Source of the DNA: Citrobacter amalonaticus
GTDB taxonomy: Bacteria; Pseudomonadota; Gammaproteobacteria; Enterobacterales; Enterobacteriaceae
NCBI RefSeq assembly: GCF_002918555.1
Contig: NZ_PQMB01000002.1
Location: 420,410 to 484,409, forward strand
Length of the DNA: 64,000 bases
Direction: 5' to 3'
In this document: in pieces, positions 56,922 to 64,000 of the stretch
How positions within the stretch are numbered: position 1 is the first letter of the stretch
Layout of the letters: the number at the start of each line of letters is the position of its first letter
Made by a program: the position numbers and the translations under genes
The notes under the pieces: model-generated
What the model saw: only the letters and a program-made list of their open reading frames with translations
What the model was told of the DNA's origin: nothing
Database searches by the model: none

Positions 56922-58031
56922 TTACAATTCAGATGTATTTTTGCCCTCTTCAATAAAATCTTCATCTATCTCATCAGCATTCCCGGCATGATCGCGGCCA
57001 GAAAGCAGGTTCCAGCAGGCAATAAAAAGCGCGGCAATCAGAGGACCAATCACGAATCCGTTAATACCGTAAATCTCCATTCCACCCAGCGTGGCGATCA
57101 GGATCAGATAGTCCGGCATTTTCGTATCTTTCCCAACCAACAGCGGACGGAGAATGTTGTCGACCAGGCCCACAATAACGACAAAGAACCCCACGATGAA
57201 GAATCCCTGCCACAGCTGATGTGTCGCAAAGAGATAGATAGCCGCCGGAACCCAAATAATCGCAGACCCCACCGCAGGCACCAGAGAGAGGAACGCCATT
57301 AACGCGCCCCATAAAATGCTGCCATCAATACCGACAATATAAAAAGCAATGCCCCCCAGCAGCCCCTGAACGACCGCCACAACAGCCGTTCCCTTCACGG
57401 TTGCTCTGGAAACTGCCGCAAATTTTGCGAACAAATGCTGCTTAACAAAATCGGTTAAAGGGAGAGAATCCAGAATCTGGCGCACCAGATATGGCCCATC
57501 TTTTAGCAGAAAAAAGAGCAGATAGAGCATAATGCCGAAGCTGACGGCAAAGCCAAAGGTACCTTTACCAATTAAAAACGCACTTCCCGCCAGGTACTGC
57601 CCTCCCTTTAAAGCGACATCAGAGAGCTTCTGCTGGATTTGCGCAGCATTGTCCAGATTGTGTTCGGCAAAAAACGACCTTGCCCATTCAGGCATATGTG
57701 CAAACAGACTGGCCACCACTTCGGGAAATTGCGTATTGTTATGCTGAAGTTTGGTGTAAACCACATTCAGCTCGATTGCCAGTGACGAGAGAATAATCGT
57801 TAACGGAATAAAAACGATCAGGCAAATAATACCCAGCGTGAGTAAAGAAGCCAGCCCATTACGATCGCCCAGTGCCGTACGCAGCTTATTTTTAACCGGG
57901 TAAAATATTACGGTCAGGATCGCTGCCCATAACACGGCTGAAAAATAGGGTGACAAAACATCAAAAAATGCCCACGTCACCATAGCAAGAATGAATATGA
58001 AAAACCCTTTAGTCAGTCCGTGAAATCTCAT
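56922..58031 (-). CDS. AI-2E/PerM-family membrane protein
   Basis: A 369-residue protein with about eight membrane helices: GFFIFILAMVTWAFFDVLSPYFSAVLWAAILTV start, and the conserved GALMAFLSLVPAVGSAIIWVPAAIYL and GLVDNILRPLLVGKDTKMPDYLILIATLGG segments. The family includes TqsA (AI-2 efflux) and YdiK; function here unknown. Single gene. The 58032-58472 interval on its other side is AT-rich and I see no gene or strong signal in it. Confidence 0.9.
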   Translation of the reverse strand: MRFHGLTKGFFIFILAMVTWAFFDVLSPYFSAVLWAAILTVIFYPVKNKLRTALGDRNGLASLLTLGIICLIVFIPLTIILSSLAIELNVVYTKLQHNNTQFPEVVASLFAHMPEWARSFFAEHNLDNAAQIQQKLSDVALKGGQYLAGSAFLIGKGTFGFAVSFGIMLYLLFFLLKDGPYLVRQILDSLPLTDFVKQHLFAKFAAVSRATVKGTAVVAVVQGLLGGIAFYIVGIDGSILWGALMAFLSLVPAVGSAIIWVPAAIYLFATHQLWQGFFIVGFFVVIVGLVDNILRPLLVGKDTKMPDYLILIATLGGMEIYGINGFVIGPLIAALFIACWNLLSGRDHAGNADEIDEDFIEEGKNTSEL

Positions 58032-58472
58032 TAGATCACCCTGTTAACAACGAAATACAATGCACTATAGAACTGATTTCGACATTTACCAATTTATTCT
58101 TATTTACAGGTTACCGCAGGCTGGGCTGCGGATGCTGCCCGCTCGCGAGCAGGATTAAAATTCGTCAAGGTATAACAAACAGCATCAAAGACAGGAAAAC
58201 AACACAAATACAGATAATTACGCCAAAATTGAGTGCATCTGTCTGAGGATGGAAGAATTCTGATTAACAAGACAGATAATTCGGCAGGATATTCACGATA
58301 GTGCTGACATGACTATTGCATGAATATTTAAGACTGACAGACGGCGCATAATTTAATGACGGCACCGCAGGCGATTTGCCGGATACTCTGTTCAGAGCTA
58401 AAAATACATTCAATACGCAAAATGGCCATCAGGAAGAAGATAGCTGATTTTATGACAACTTTTCTGTGTCAG

Positions 58473-59420
58473 TTACCTCAGCGTCTCACTGCTTTGAATA
58501 ATATAATGGGAAAATTGTTCAAACGAGAGCGGTGTCGACCAGTAATACCCCTGCTGCAATGCCACCCCTTTACGCAATAAACAGCTATGCTGAAGCTCCG
58601 TTTCAATGCCTTCAGCAATAATAGCGACATTCTTTTGCTGGGCCATCTGGATAATCTCATCAAGCGCGCACCGGGACTCGTTCCCCTCCCCCAGCGCCGC
58701 CACGATGGATTTATCAATTTTAATAATATCTGCAGGCAAACAGGCCAGCCTGTCCAGACTATTCGATCCGGTTCCAAAATCCCCCAGGGCTATCAGTATC
58801 CCCGTCGCGCGTAGTTGACTCAGAAGAAGCGTCAGCTCAGTACCCGTTTCAGCACTGTCATGTTCCAGAAGTTCGAGTGTCAGCCGCACATGTCCGGGAA
58901 GACTCCGCTGAAAATGGATGAATGCATCTTTCATCCCGGAAAGCATATCTACAGTGACGCAGACATTAAGGCCAATATGAAACACCCTGGGCAGCCTCAG
59001 ACGTAACGCAAGCATATCCCGTTCAACCTGTTCGAGTAACATGCGCGTCATGGGAATAAGCAGTCCGGACTCCTGGGCAAGAGGCACAAATTCATCCGGC
59101 AGCGATAACGTTCCGTTTGTTCTTTTCCAGCGTACCAGGACTTCAGCGCCGTACACTCCCCCTGAAACAACATCCAGCACGGGCTGATAATAAGGAACGA
59201 TTTGTAACGTGCGCAGTGCATAGGTAAGGTGCTGCTGTTTTGCGGATACAACTCGCCTGAATATTCGCATGACAAGGCCCGGCAGTATGGCTGCACATAC
59301 GATGAGTAAAAAAAAGGGCCACCAGGTAAGAAAAGAAGCGCTTATGGGGTAGCTTAGCGCAAAATCATTATACAGGTCAGATGGTGTCATTATTGGCAGA
59401 AAATTGGAATTATGTTTCAT
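58473..59420 (-). CDS. membrane-anchored EAL-domain protein (substituted active site)
   Basis: A 315-residue protein: one N-terminal membrane helix (33-52), then an EAL domain at 65-310. Catalytic positions: EVL at 93-95 for EAL (E93 kept), N152, E183, K235 in KIDKS, E270 in AEGIE are present; but the DDFGTG loop reads GDFGTG (G213), losing the first metal-binding aspartate. Activity is therefore doubtful and it may be a c-di-GMP sensor. It stands alone before an AT-rich gap leading to the Tad-associated genes. Confidence 0.85.
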   Translation of the reverse strand: MKHNSNFLPIMTPSDLYNDFALSYPISASFLTWWPFFLLIVCAAILPGLVMRIFRRVVSAKQQHLTYALRTLQIVPYYQPVLDVVSGGVYGAEVLVRWKRTNGTLSLPDEFVPLAQESGLLIPMTRMLLEQVERDMLALRLRLPRVFHIGLNVCVTVDMLSGMKDAFIHFQRSLPGHVRLTLELLEHDSAETGTELTLLLSQLRATGILIALGDFGTGSNSLDRLACLPADIIKIDKSIVAALGEGNESRCALDEIIQMAQQKNVAIIAEGIETELQHSCLLRKGVALQQGYYWSTPLSFEQFSHYIIQSSETLR

Positions 59421-59514
59421 CTTAACATAATTCTATTCGTTGATGCAACTTAGTGCATTACAGAGTGTAATGAAATGCCTGATAAATCGTTTTTAATGTG
59501 TAATCACTTTTAAG

Positions 59515-59532
59515 ATCTTTTAATTAAAAGAT
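59515..59532. repeat. 18-bp perfect palindrome
   Basis: ATCTTTTAATTAAAAGAT, perfect on both arms, with a GATC at 59514-59517. Lies in the 525-bp divergent gap between the EAL gene and the PapB-like gene. Could be an operator; GATC sites in such regions are used for Dam-sensitive switching in pap systems. Confidence 0.55.
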
Positions 59533-59768
59533 AGCACCCCACTTAAAAAAGGAGTGTACAGCGACGACTATCGATATTAAGCATTATATACAACAAAACA
59601 GGGAGGCGTTTTGGCGCGGAATATTATATGACAAGTTTATATGAGAGCATTTATTACAAAACAGTTACGGTGTTGACCGATAAAAAAGAAAAAACATTAC
59701 CGTGCAGCAGGGCTTGCAGAGGATGAGGGAATCAACTCCTTCGTATCACGCAAAGTGGTTGAACACGA

Positions 59769-59790
59769 ATATATATGATTTCATATATAT
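59769..59790. repeat. 22-bp inverted repeat before the PapB-like gene
   Basis: ATATATATGA-TT-TCATATATAT, ten-base perfect arms, 156 bp before the start codon. PapB-type proteins prefer AT-rich repeated sites in their own promoters, so this may be an operator. Confidence 0.5.
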
Positions 59791-59945
59791 AATTATATAA
59801 AACCAAAATTATCAAAAGCATCAGTTAGTTATGCTTGTTTTCTAAAAAACGCGACGTTCTGATTCGGATACATATTGAAATACACATTCACAATGATTAT
59901 ATTTCAAAAAAAGGATTTACAGGAAAGAGACAATTAAGGTTAATC

Positions 59946-60260
59946 ATGAGTAGTCATCAGCTAATAAATACGCTATCGCATTTACATGTTTTTTCGACAA
60001 CGCTGATTCCGGGAAAAGTGAGCGCGAGTTACTTCAGATTACTCACCCGAATTTATGCTATTCACAGTAATAAAATGCTGGGAGCACTGGAGTATCATTT
60101 AGTTTATGGATATACCAGAATGGAGGCATGTAACAAAACCGGAGCCACACAAAGCTATTTTTCCGTCAAGTTAAGAGAACTAAAACGCATCCACCAAACC
60201 ATAATAGAGCTGTACCAGAAATGTTATCCCTCATGCAGATGCGGGCATAACAGCATATAA
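59946..60260 (+). CDS. PapB-family adhesin regulator
   Basis: A 104-residue protein. Residues about 22-92 (IPGKVSASYFRLLTRIYAIH, then GALEYHLVYGYTRMEACNKT, then QSYFSVKLRELKRI) match the PapB/FocB/SfaB DNA-binding family, with the YFS..L core intact. The tail CYPSCRCGH is cysteine rich. AAGG precedes the ATG at 59946; the longer open frame is unlikely. No chaperone-usher fimbrial gene is near; the nearest pilus genes are the Tad genes to the right, on the opposite strand, convergent with this gene's 3' neighbour. Confidence 0.83.
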   Translation: MSSHQLINTLSHLHVFSTTLIPGKVSASYFRLLTRIYAIHSNKMLGALEYHLVYGYTRMEACNKTGATQSYFSVKLRELKRIHQTIIELYQKCYPSCRCGHNSI

Positions 60261-60285
60261 GTACACATACCAGCTTATCACAGGC

Positions 60286-60993
60286 TCAAATCGCGTCGGG
60301 TTGAGGATATAACAATCCAACACGCTCATCGAGACGATCTAATGCAATGATAAGCTGTTGACTTGTTTCTTCAACGTCATGTAATACCCGCTTCAGTTCC
60401 CCTGCCGTAAATGTCTCAAGTTTACGTCTGAACAGATTCTCGCTCGTTTGGTGAACGAGATGGTGGCAACTATCCAGTTCCCGAAAGCCCGGCAGCGTAC
60501 GAAAACGGCGCAGTCCTTCACCGTGTATCCACAATCCCAGAGTGCATTCTCGCTCATCGGTGAGAATTTCATTCTGCTGCTCGGTCAGCAAAGCAACATA
60601 CAGTCTGTCACGCCATTGATAATGTTGTACTTTCAGAAGTGCGAACAGCAACCTGTCTGCCGCAAGAGCCATGCCTGAAGCCACACGACTAAGGTGCTCC
60701 TGCGTTAAACCGGTTTGCTGATACTGTTCGCGGGCCAGCTTCAAAAGTTGATTATGTTCTGTCTTATAATCAGCGTGGTCATTGCCTTTAGCAAGGTGAT
60801 TAACAAGCCGATATTGTCGGTTTAATACGAGAGAAAGTGATTGAGATTCTTCTCGACAATGTGATGCCGAATGCAACATTTTTTCACGTAAGCGAAAGCA
60901 CTTCTGCGCGGTATATTGTACATGCGCAGATTTTGTCACAGCACTGGAACGGACATGATCAAGAACAATAATATGAAGTTCAGATGTCAGCAT
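60286..60993 (-). CDS. CZB-domain (chemoreceptor zinc-binding) protein
   Basis: A 235-residue soluble protein without membrane helices. Residues about 115-190 match the CZB zinc-binding domain: His124 in KVQHYQWRDRL, Cys150 in CTLGLWIHGEG, and His177/178 and His181 in SCHHLVHQ. The N-terminal 110 residues are helical and unrecognised. CZB domains normally sit on chemoreceptors or diguanylate cyclases (DgcZ) and sense zinc; here the domain stands without an output domain. It is transcribed with the next CZB gene toward the left, 163 bp apart. Confidence 0.82.
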   Translation of the reverse strand: MLTSELHIIVLDHVRSSAVTKSAHVQYTAQKCFRLREKMLHSASHCREESQSLSLVLNRQYRLVNHLAKGNDHADYKTEHNQLLKLAREQYQQTGLTQEHLSRVASGMALAADRLLFALLKVQHYQWRDRLYVALLTEQQNEILTDERECTLGLWIHGEGLRRFRTLPGFRELDSCHHLVHQTSENLFRRKLETFTAGELKRVLHDVEETSQQLIIALDRLDERVGLLYPQPDAI

Positions 60994-61156
60994 TAAAAAA
61001 ATCCTTCATGAGCCTTCCTGGAGTTTTTCTTTGTATAAGGCTAACGAGTCATTTTATTGGGATAATCAAAATAAGATAATAGTTTCATTACAAATTATAT
61101 AACTTAATCGTTAAGAGGCGCTGTGAACAACGCCTGTACGACATGATAAAGGTAAA

Positions 61157-61894
61157 TTAAATATTATCGAAGAAATGGACAATCTGCTCCTGAACAAGCG
61201 CAGATTTCTTTTGGAAACTTCCTGTCAACTCACATTTTGCAACATCAACACCTTCAGCAAGATAAATATCCACAACTTCCTGAACGCATCGATGAAAATC
61301 ATGGTGCAGCTTCATAAGTTCCTGAAACTCAGACATACTGCTATATTGGCTTTCACCTACAGAGTGTAGCCACTGTCCCAGTTCACATCTGTCGTCCATG
61401 CCCAGTTCACTTAGATTGGTGACCGTATCTGTACCATTAATGATTGAAATTAATTTATCACGCCAGCGGCAGTGGGCATCCAGCGCAGACTTAACGTTAA
61501 AGCCGTGGTTCTGAATATCGCCATCGGTATACAAAATAGAGATAAGGTTAGCTTCGACATCGGCGATGTTGCGTTTTAGTAATGCCAGGTTAGCACGTTC
61601 ACGATTCGCAACCAGATAAATGAAAATATCCTTCATACCCCGGCATGGATACAGCAGTTGATATTCATCTTCGGTAGTAATAATGATGTCCAGCACATCA
61701 TCATTGATTTCTAGTAATTGAATGGTTTTAAGCTCTGCACGCATAACCCGTATAGCACAATCAATCAGTGCATCACCATCCTTGAGCATCCCAACAGAGG
61801 CGAGTTTCATCCCACTGTTCATATCAACAAAAGCGACATAACTCACTGAACTATCAGGGCGCAATTTTTCCAACACGTTGTCAAATTTGTTCAT
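61157..61894 (-). CDS. roadblock-like + CZB domain protein
   Basis: A 245-residue soluble protein. Residues 15-115 look like a roadblock/LC7 domain (VSYVAFVDMNSGMKLASVG, then YQLLYPCRGMKDIFIYLVAN and RERANLALLKRNIADVE). Residues 136-205 are a CZB domain: His141 in DAHCRWRDKL, Cys170 in CELGQWLHSVG, His197/198 and His201 in LHHDFH. GGAGCC lies before the start at 61894. Behind TadG by 146 bp, same direction. Roadblock proteins often regulate small GTPases and polarity; a fusion to a zinc sensor is unusual. Confidence 0.8.
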   Translation of the reverse strand: MNKFDNVLEKLRPDSSVSYVAFVDMNSGMKLASVGMLKDGDALIDCAIRVMRAELKTIQLLEINDDVLDIIITTEDEYQLLYPCRGMKDIFIYLVANRERANLALLKRNIADVEANLISILYTDGDIQNHGFNVKSALDAHCRWRDKLISIINGTDTVTNLSELGMDDRCELGQWLHSVGESQYSSMSEFQELMKLHHDFHRCVQEVVDIYLAEGVDVAKCELTGSFQKKSALVQEQIVHFFDNI

Positions 61895-62040
61895 AACTTC
61901 AGGCTCCTTTTCCAAATTTTTTGGTAGTGCAATCTCGTGTTTAACAAAAAAACGACTTAAATATTTTAAAATCATTATAAATGCTATGGCAGCCCTCAAT
62001 TTACATAACCATAAAAAAAAGATGCTGCATGATCAGAATA

Positions 62041-63888
62041 CTAAGGTGTCGAGCCATCATTTTTATTAATAAACTTCAGACCGCCTGGCTCAGTACTAAA
62101 TATACTTGTGATTGCATTTTTTAATGCGGAGTAGTCAGTTGCCACAAATGCCCCATCGTCACCAACACAATTCCGTCGCCATTCCCACAGTGTTGAAGAC
62201 GTGTAGGCGTTATTAACAATTGATACAAAATATATTTTAGCTTCTTTAGTTTTTGGTGAGTTAGCCTTTATCCCATCCATTACTTTTTGGCACATTCCCA
62301 TGCGCCGAAATTTTACACCAACCGTCTCTTGTTCACCATACTCCTCACCATCGGATACAATAATGATTATCTTACGCGGATTATCACCCTTGGCGACTTC
62401 ACGGGCGGCATATAATATACCGGCAATAATATCTGTCCCCGCACCATCCTGTGGCCACATAGCCTGAAACTGATCAATTTCGGATTTATCATTAGACAAG
62501 CCTATCACATATGCATTTTGCTTAATCTTGCTTAGGTACTCAGAATAATAATTGTCCGGGCGCCAGTAAGGATATCCTGATGGAATAAAACCTGCAGTGG
62601 GACCTACAGGAACGGATATATTAAATGCCGACAAACACATTGCTTTGAAGGGGTTACCCATATCGATACTGGCAAAAGATCTTTCAAAAGGTTTTATTGA
62701 GTCATCATCGAATAAGAAAGAGTCACTAATTGTACCAGCATAATTAATTGTTGTATCATTTGCAAAAGATTGACTCGTTGAATCATTTATCAAAGGATAA
62801 AAGTAGTCTTGCACAATTTGGCTATAATTTTGTATTTCATTATAATTTACAGAGTTCATCACGCTGACATCGTTTACCGCTTCACACGATAAAGGATTAG
62901 AGTGCAATGAGCCACCTGTAGCTGTATTATCAAAAGTATTATTTCTCACACAATAACTTTGGTAAGCGCTGCCGATAGCTGGACGTACGTGATTATAATA
63001 ATAATCATAACGTTTGAGGTCAAGATAGCTTTGGATAACAAGATTACGATCGACGCCGGATGTATTATAGCCAGATGAAGACCAGTCTATTTTTTTATTT
63101 TCCCAAAAGGCATGATCGATATCATATTGGTCTTTAAATTTATAAGGGGTCGCGCATCCAATGCGATCGCCACCGGCTTCATTCTTTTTATCAAGCTTAA
63201 CAGGAATACCTATATCAAAAGGGACAATGGCTATTTTTGATTTCGACTTTTCATTATCAATTTGAGTCACTAAATCATTTACCACATCACGCAAAATCTG
63301 AATGCGCATTTTTCCACCTGACATTCCCAACATTGATCCTGAGAAGTCGACGGCGAAGGCAATATCGCTTTCTATATTAACATCACCCATCGTTTTACGA
63401 ACAATACCGTTATTTTCATCAGCTAAAATCGATATGTCTTTACTAAAGCCCGGCAGAGCATTGCTGATACCATCAATGATTGGATGCTCGATAATCTTTG
63501 CTATAGCTACATATTTTATACTATCAATTTTGGTTACATCGGCGTTATTAAAAACAATATCGGCATTAACTTTCAGAGTTGACTCATCAATTTCACTGCC
63601 TGGCAAATAATAGTTAATATAGCTTCTGACCAGATCTTTCCCTTCTATTTTCTCCTGTTCCGTAGTGAGGTTAGTGTTTGTAGAGGCAACAGCAAAACTT
63701 CCCTGGGATAAAGCATCGGCTAAACGCGCCCTCTTGATTAAAAAACGAGAGCCGTCGATACCCAAGGAAAAAGTCGCTATCAAAAGAGGTAAAATAATTG
63801 CAAACATCACGGATATACCCGCATTACCCTCTTGAATAAAACGAAATAAGTGCAACTTTCTTTTTAATTTCATCATTATCATCTGCAT
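62041..63888 (-). CDS. TadG-like pilus assembly protein with von Willebrand A domain
   Basis: A 615-residue protein: N-terminal TadE/G-like membrane helix (GNAGISVMFAIILPLLIATFSLGIDGSRF, residues 21-49), then a vWA domain with the metal-binding DFSGS at 181-185 and a C-terminal AKIYFVSIVNNAYTSSTLWEWR portion, Asp of IIVSDGEEYGEQ. Typical of TadG in Tad (Flp pilus) loci. GAGG precedes the ATG at 63888. AT-rich relative to the rest of the window. It starts directly behind the partial TadF-like gene. Confidence 0.88.
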   Translation of the reverse strand: MQMIMMKLKRKLHLFRFIQEGNAGISVMFAIILPLLIATFSLGIDGSRFLIKRARLADALSQGSFAVASTNTNLTTEQEKIEGKDLVRSYINYYLPGSEIDESTLKVNADIVFNNADVTKIDSIKYVAIAKIIEHPIIDGISNALPGFSKDISILADENNGIVRKTMGDVNIESDIAFAVDFSGSMLGMSGGKMRIQILRDVVNDLVTQIDNEKSKSKIAIVPFDIGIPVKLDKKNEAGGDRIGCATPYKFKDQYDIDHAFWENKKIDWSSSGYNTSGVDRNLVIQSYLDLKRYDYYYNHVRPAIGSAYQSYCVRNNTFDNTATGGSLHSNPLSCEAVNDVSVMNSVNYNEIQNYSQIVQDYFYPLINDSTSQSFANDTTINYAGTISDSFLFDDDSIKPFERSFASIDMGNPFKAMCLSAFNISVPVGPTAGFIPSGYPYWRPDNYYSEYLSKIKQNAYVIGLSNDKSEIDQFQAMWPQDGAGTDIIAGILYAAREVAKGDNPRKIIIIVSDGEEYGEQETVGVKFRRMGMCQKVMDGIKANSPKTKEAKIYFVSIVNNAYTSSTLWEWRRNCVGDDGAFVATDYSALKNAITSIFSTEPGGLKFINKNDGSTP

Positions 63889-63890
63889 AA

Positions 63891-64000
63891 TTACCTCGGA
63901 ATGACAATGTTGCTTGTTGAAATAGTATCAGCGATTACGCCAACGCTGGACATCGCGTTCAGAAAAAGGCTATCTCTACCTTTAGTACAAAGGGTAACCT
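63891..64000 (-). CDS. TadF-like pseudopilin-type protein, C-terminus only
   Basis: The last 35 codons of a gene running off the window: VTLCTKGRDSLFLNAMSSVG then VIADTISTSNIVIPR and stop. The short C-terminal tail and place directly before tadG suggest TadF or TadE. The rest lies right of the window. Confidence 0.55.
   Translation of the reverse strand, partial: VTLCTKGRDSLFLNAMSSVGVIADTISTSNIVIPR

Noticed and set aside
58356-58580. 74-codon open frame overlapping the EAL gene end
   Set aside because: Overlaps the 3' end of a clear EAL gene on the other strand, with no motif.

Overview
The window is a chromosomal segment of an enterobacterium of the Citrobacter / Salmonella / Escherichia group, most like Citrobacter. 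The backbone follows the E. coli order phoH, efeBOU, putP, putA, rutR, ymdF, wrbA, yccJ, agp, cbpA, cbpM, yccM, and the encoded proteins are near-identical in character to those of E. coli. The scsABCD locus between agp and cbpA is a Salmonella/Citrobacter trait. The species is inferred; no rRNA or other species marker lies in the window.

Layout. (1) 1-5.3 kb: the 3' end of a tRNA-Ser with its terminator (probable att scar), a luciferase-like flavin oxidoreductase, a large SF1 helicase-nuclease, and phoH. (2) 5.4-17 kb: Fur-boxed efeUOB iron/heme operon, a small insert carrying an IS4-like remnant and an orphan Hcp (type VI secretion) cassette, then the divergent putP/putA proline genes with PutA operator hexamers between them. 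(3) 17-22 kb: an LprI-like protein, RutR without its rut operon, an EamA exporter, ymdF, wrbA, yccJ and agp. (4) 22-32 kb: an ArsR-type regulator, a TauE/SafE transporter, a small HTH protein, and a second, complete ferrous/ferric iron system of the FetMP/P19 type (FTR1 permease, P19 protein, DUF2318 membrane protein, two FtsX-like permeases, ABC ATPase, thioredoxin lipoprotein) behind a near-consensus Fur box. A stand-alone NqrC-like flavoprotein sits upstream of it. (5) 33-36.4 kb: scsDCBA periplasmic thiol-redox and copper-tolerance locus. (6) 36.5-40.2 kb: LuxR-type regulator, then an oligogalacturonate porin and a periplasmic family-2 pectate lyase with a KdgR-like site. (7) 40.4-46.7 kb: cbpAM, then a nucleoside-uptake cassette (Crp/Fnr-like regulator, Tsx-like porin, MFS permease, second DeoD-like phosphorylase) where E. 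coli has torSTRCAD, then yccM.

(8) 46.7-52.3 kb: a self-contained catabolic unit made of a LacI-type regulator, a TRAP transporter, an SDR dehydrogenase and a RbsD/FucU-type mutarotase. The same 28-bp operator (two mismatches) precedes both transcription units. (9) 52.7-58 kb: a three-subunit membrane gluconate/2-ketogluconate dehydrogenase (Tat-exported small subunit, GMC flavoprotein with a cysteine cluster motif, triheme cytochrome c) and an AI-2E/PerM family protein. (10) 58.4-64 kb: an AT-rich block with an EAL protein that has a substituted active-site motif, a PapB-family regulator, two chemoreceptor zinc-binding (CZB) proteins, one with a roadblock-like N-terminus, and the end of a Tad (Flp pilus) locus (TadG, and the C-terminus of a TadF-like protein cut by the window edge).

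The last block is the most unusual part: soluble zinc-sensor-like CZB proteins and a pilus-type regulator lie directly behind Tad pilus genes, suggesting a regulated adhesion module. Other points worth following are the shared LacI operator unit, the IS4-flanked Hcp cassette, the orphan NqrC next to an iron system, and a structured leader upstream of the pectin genes.
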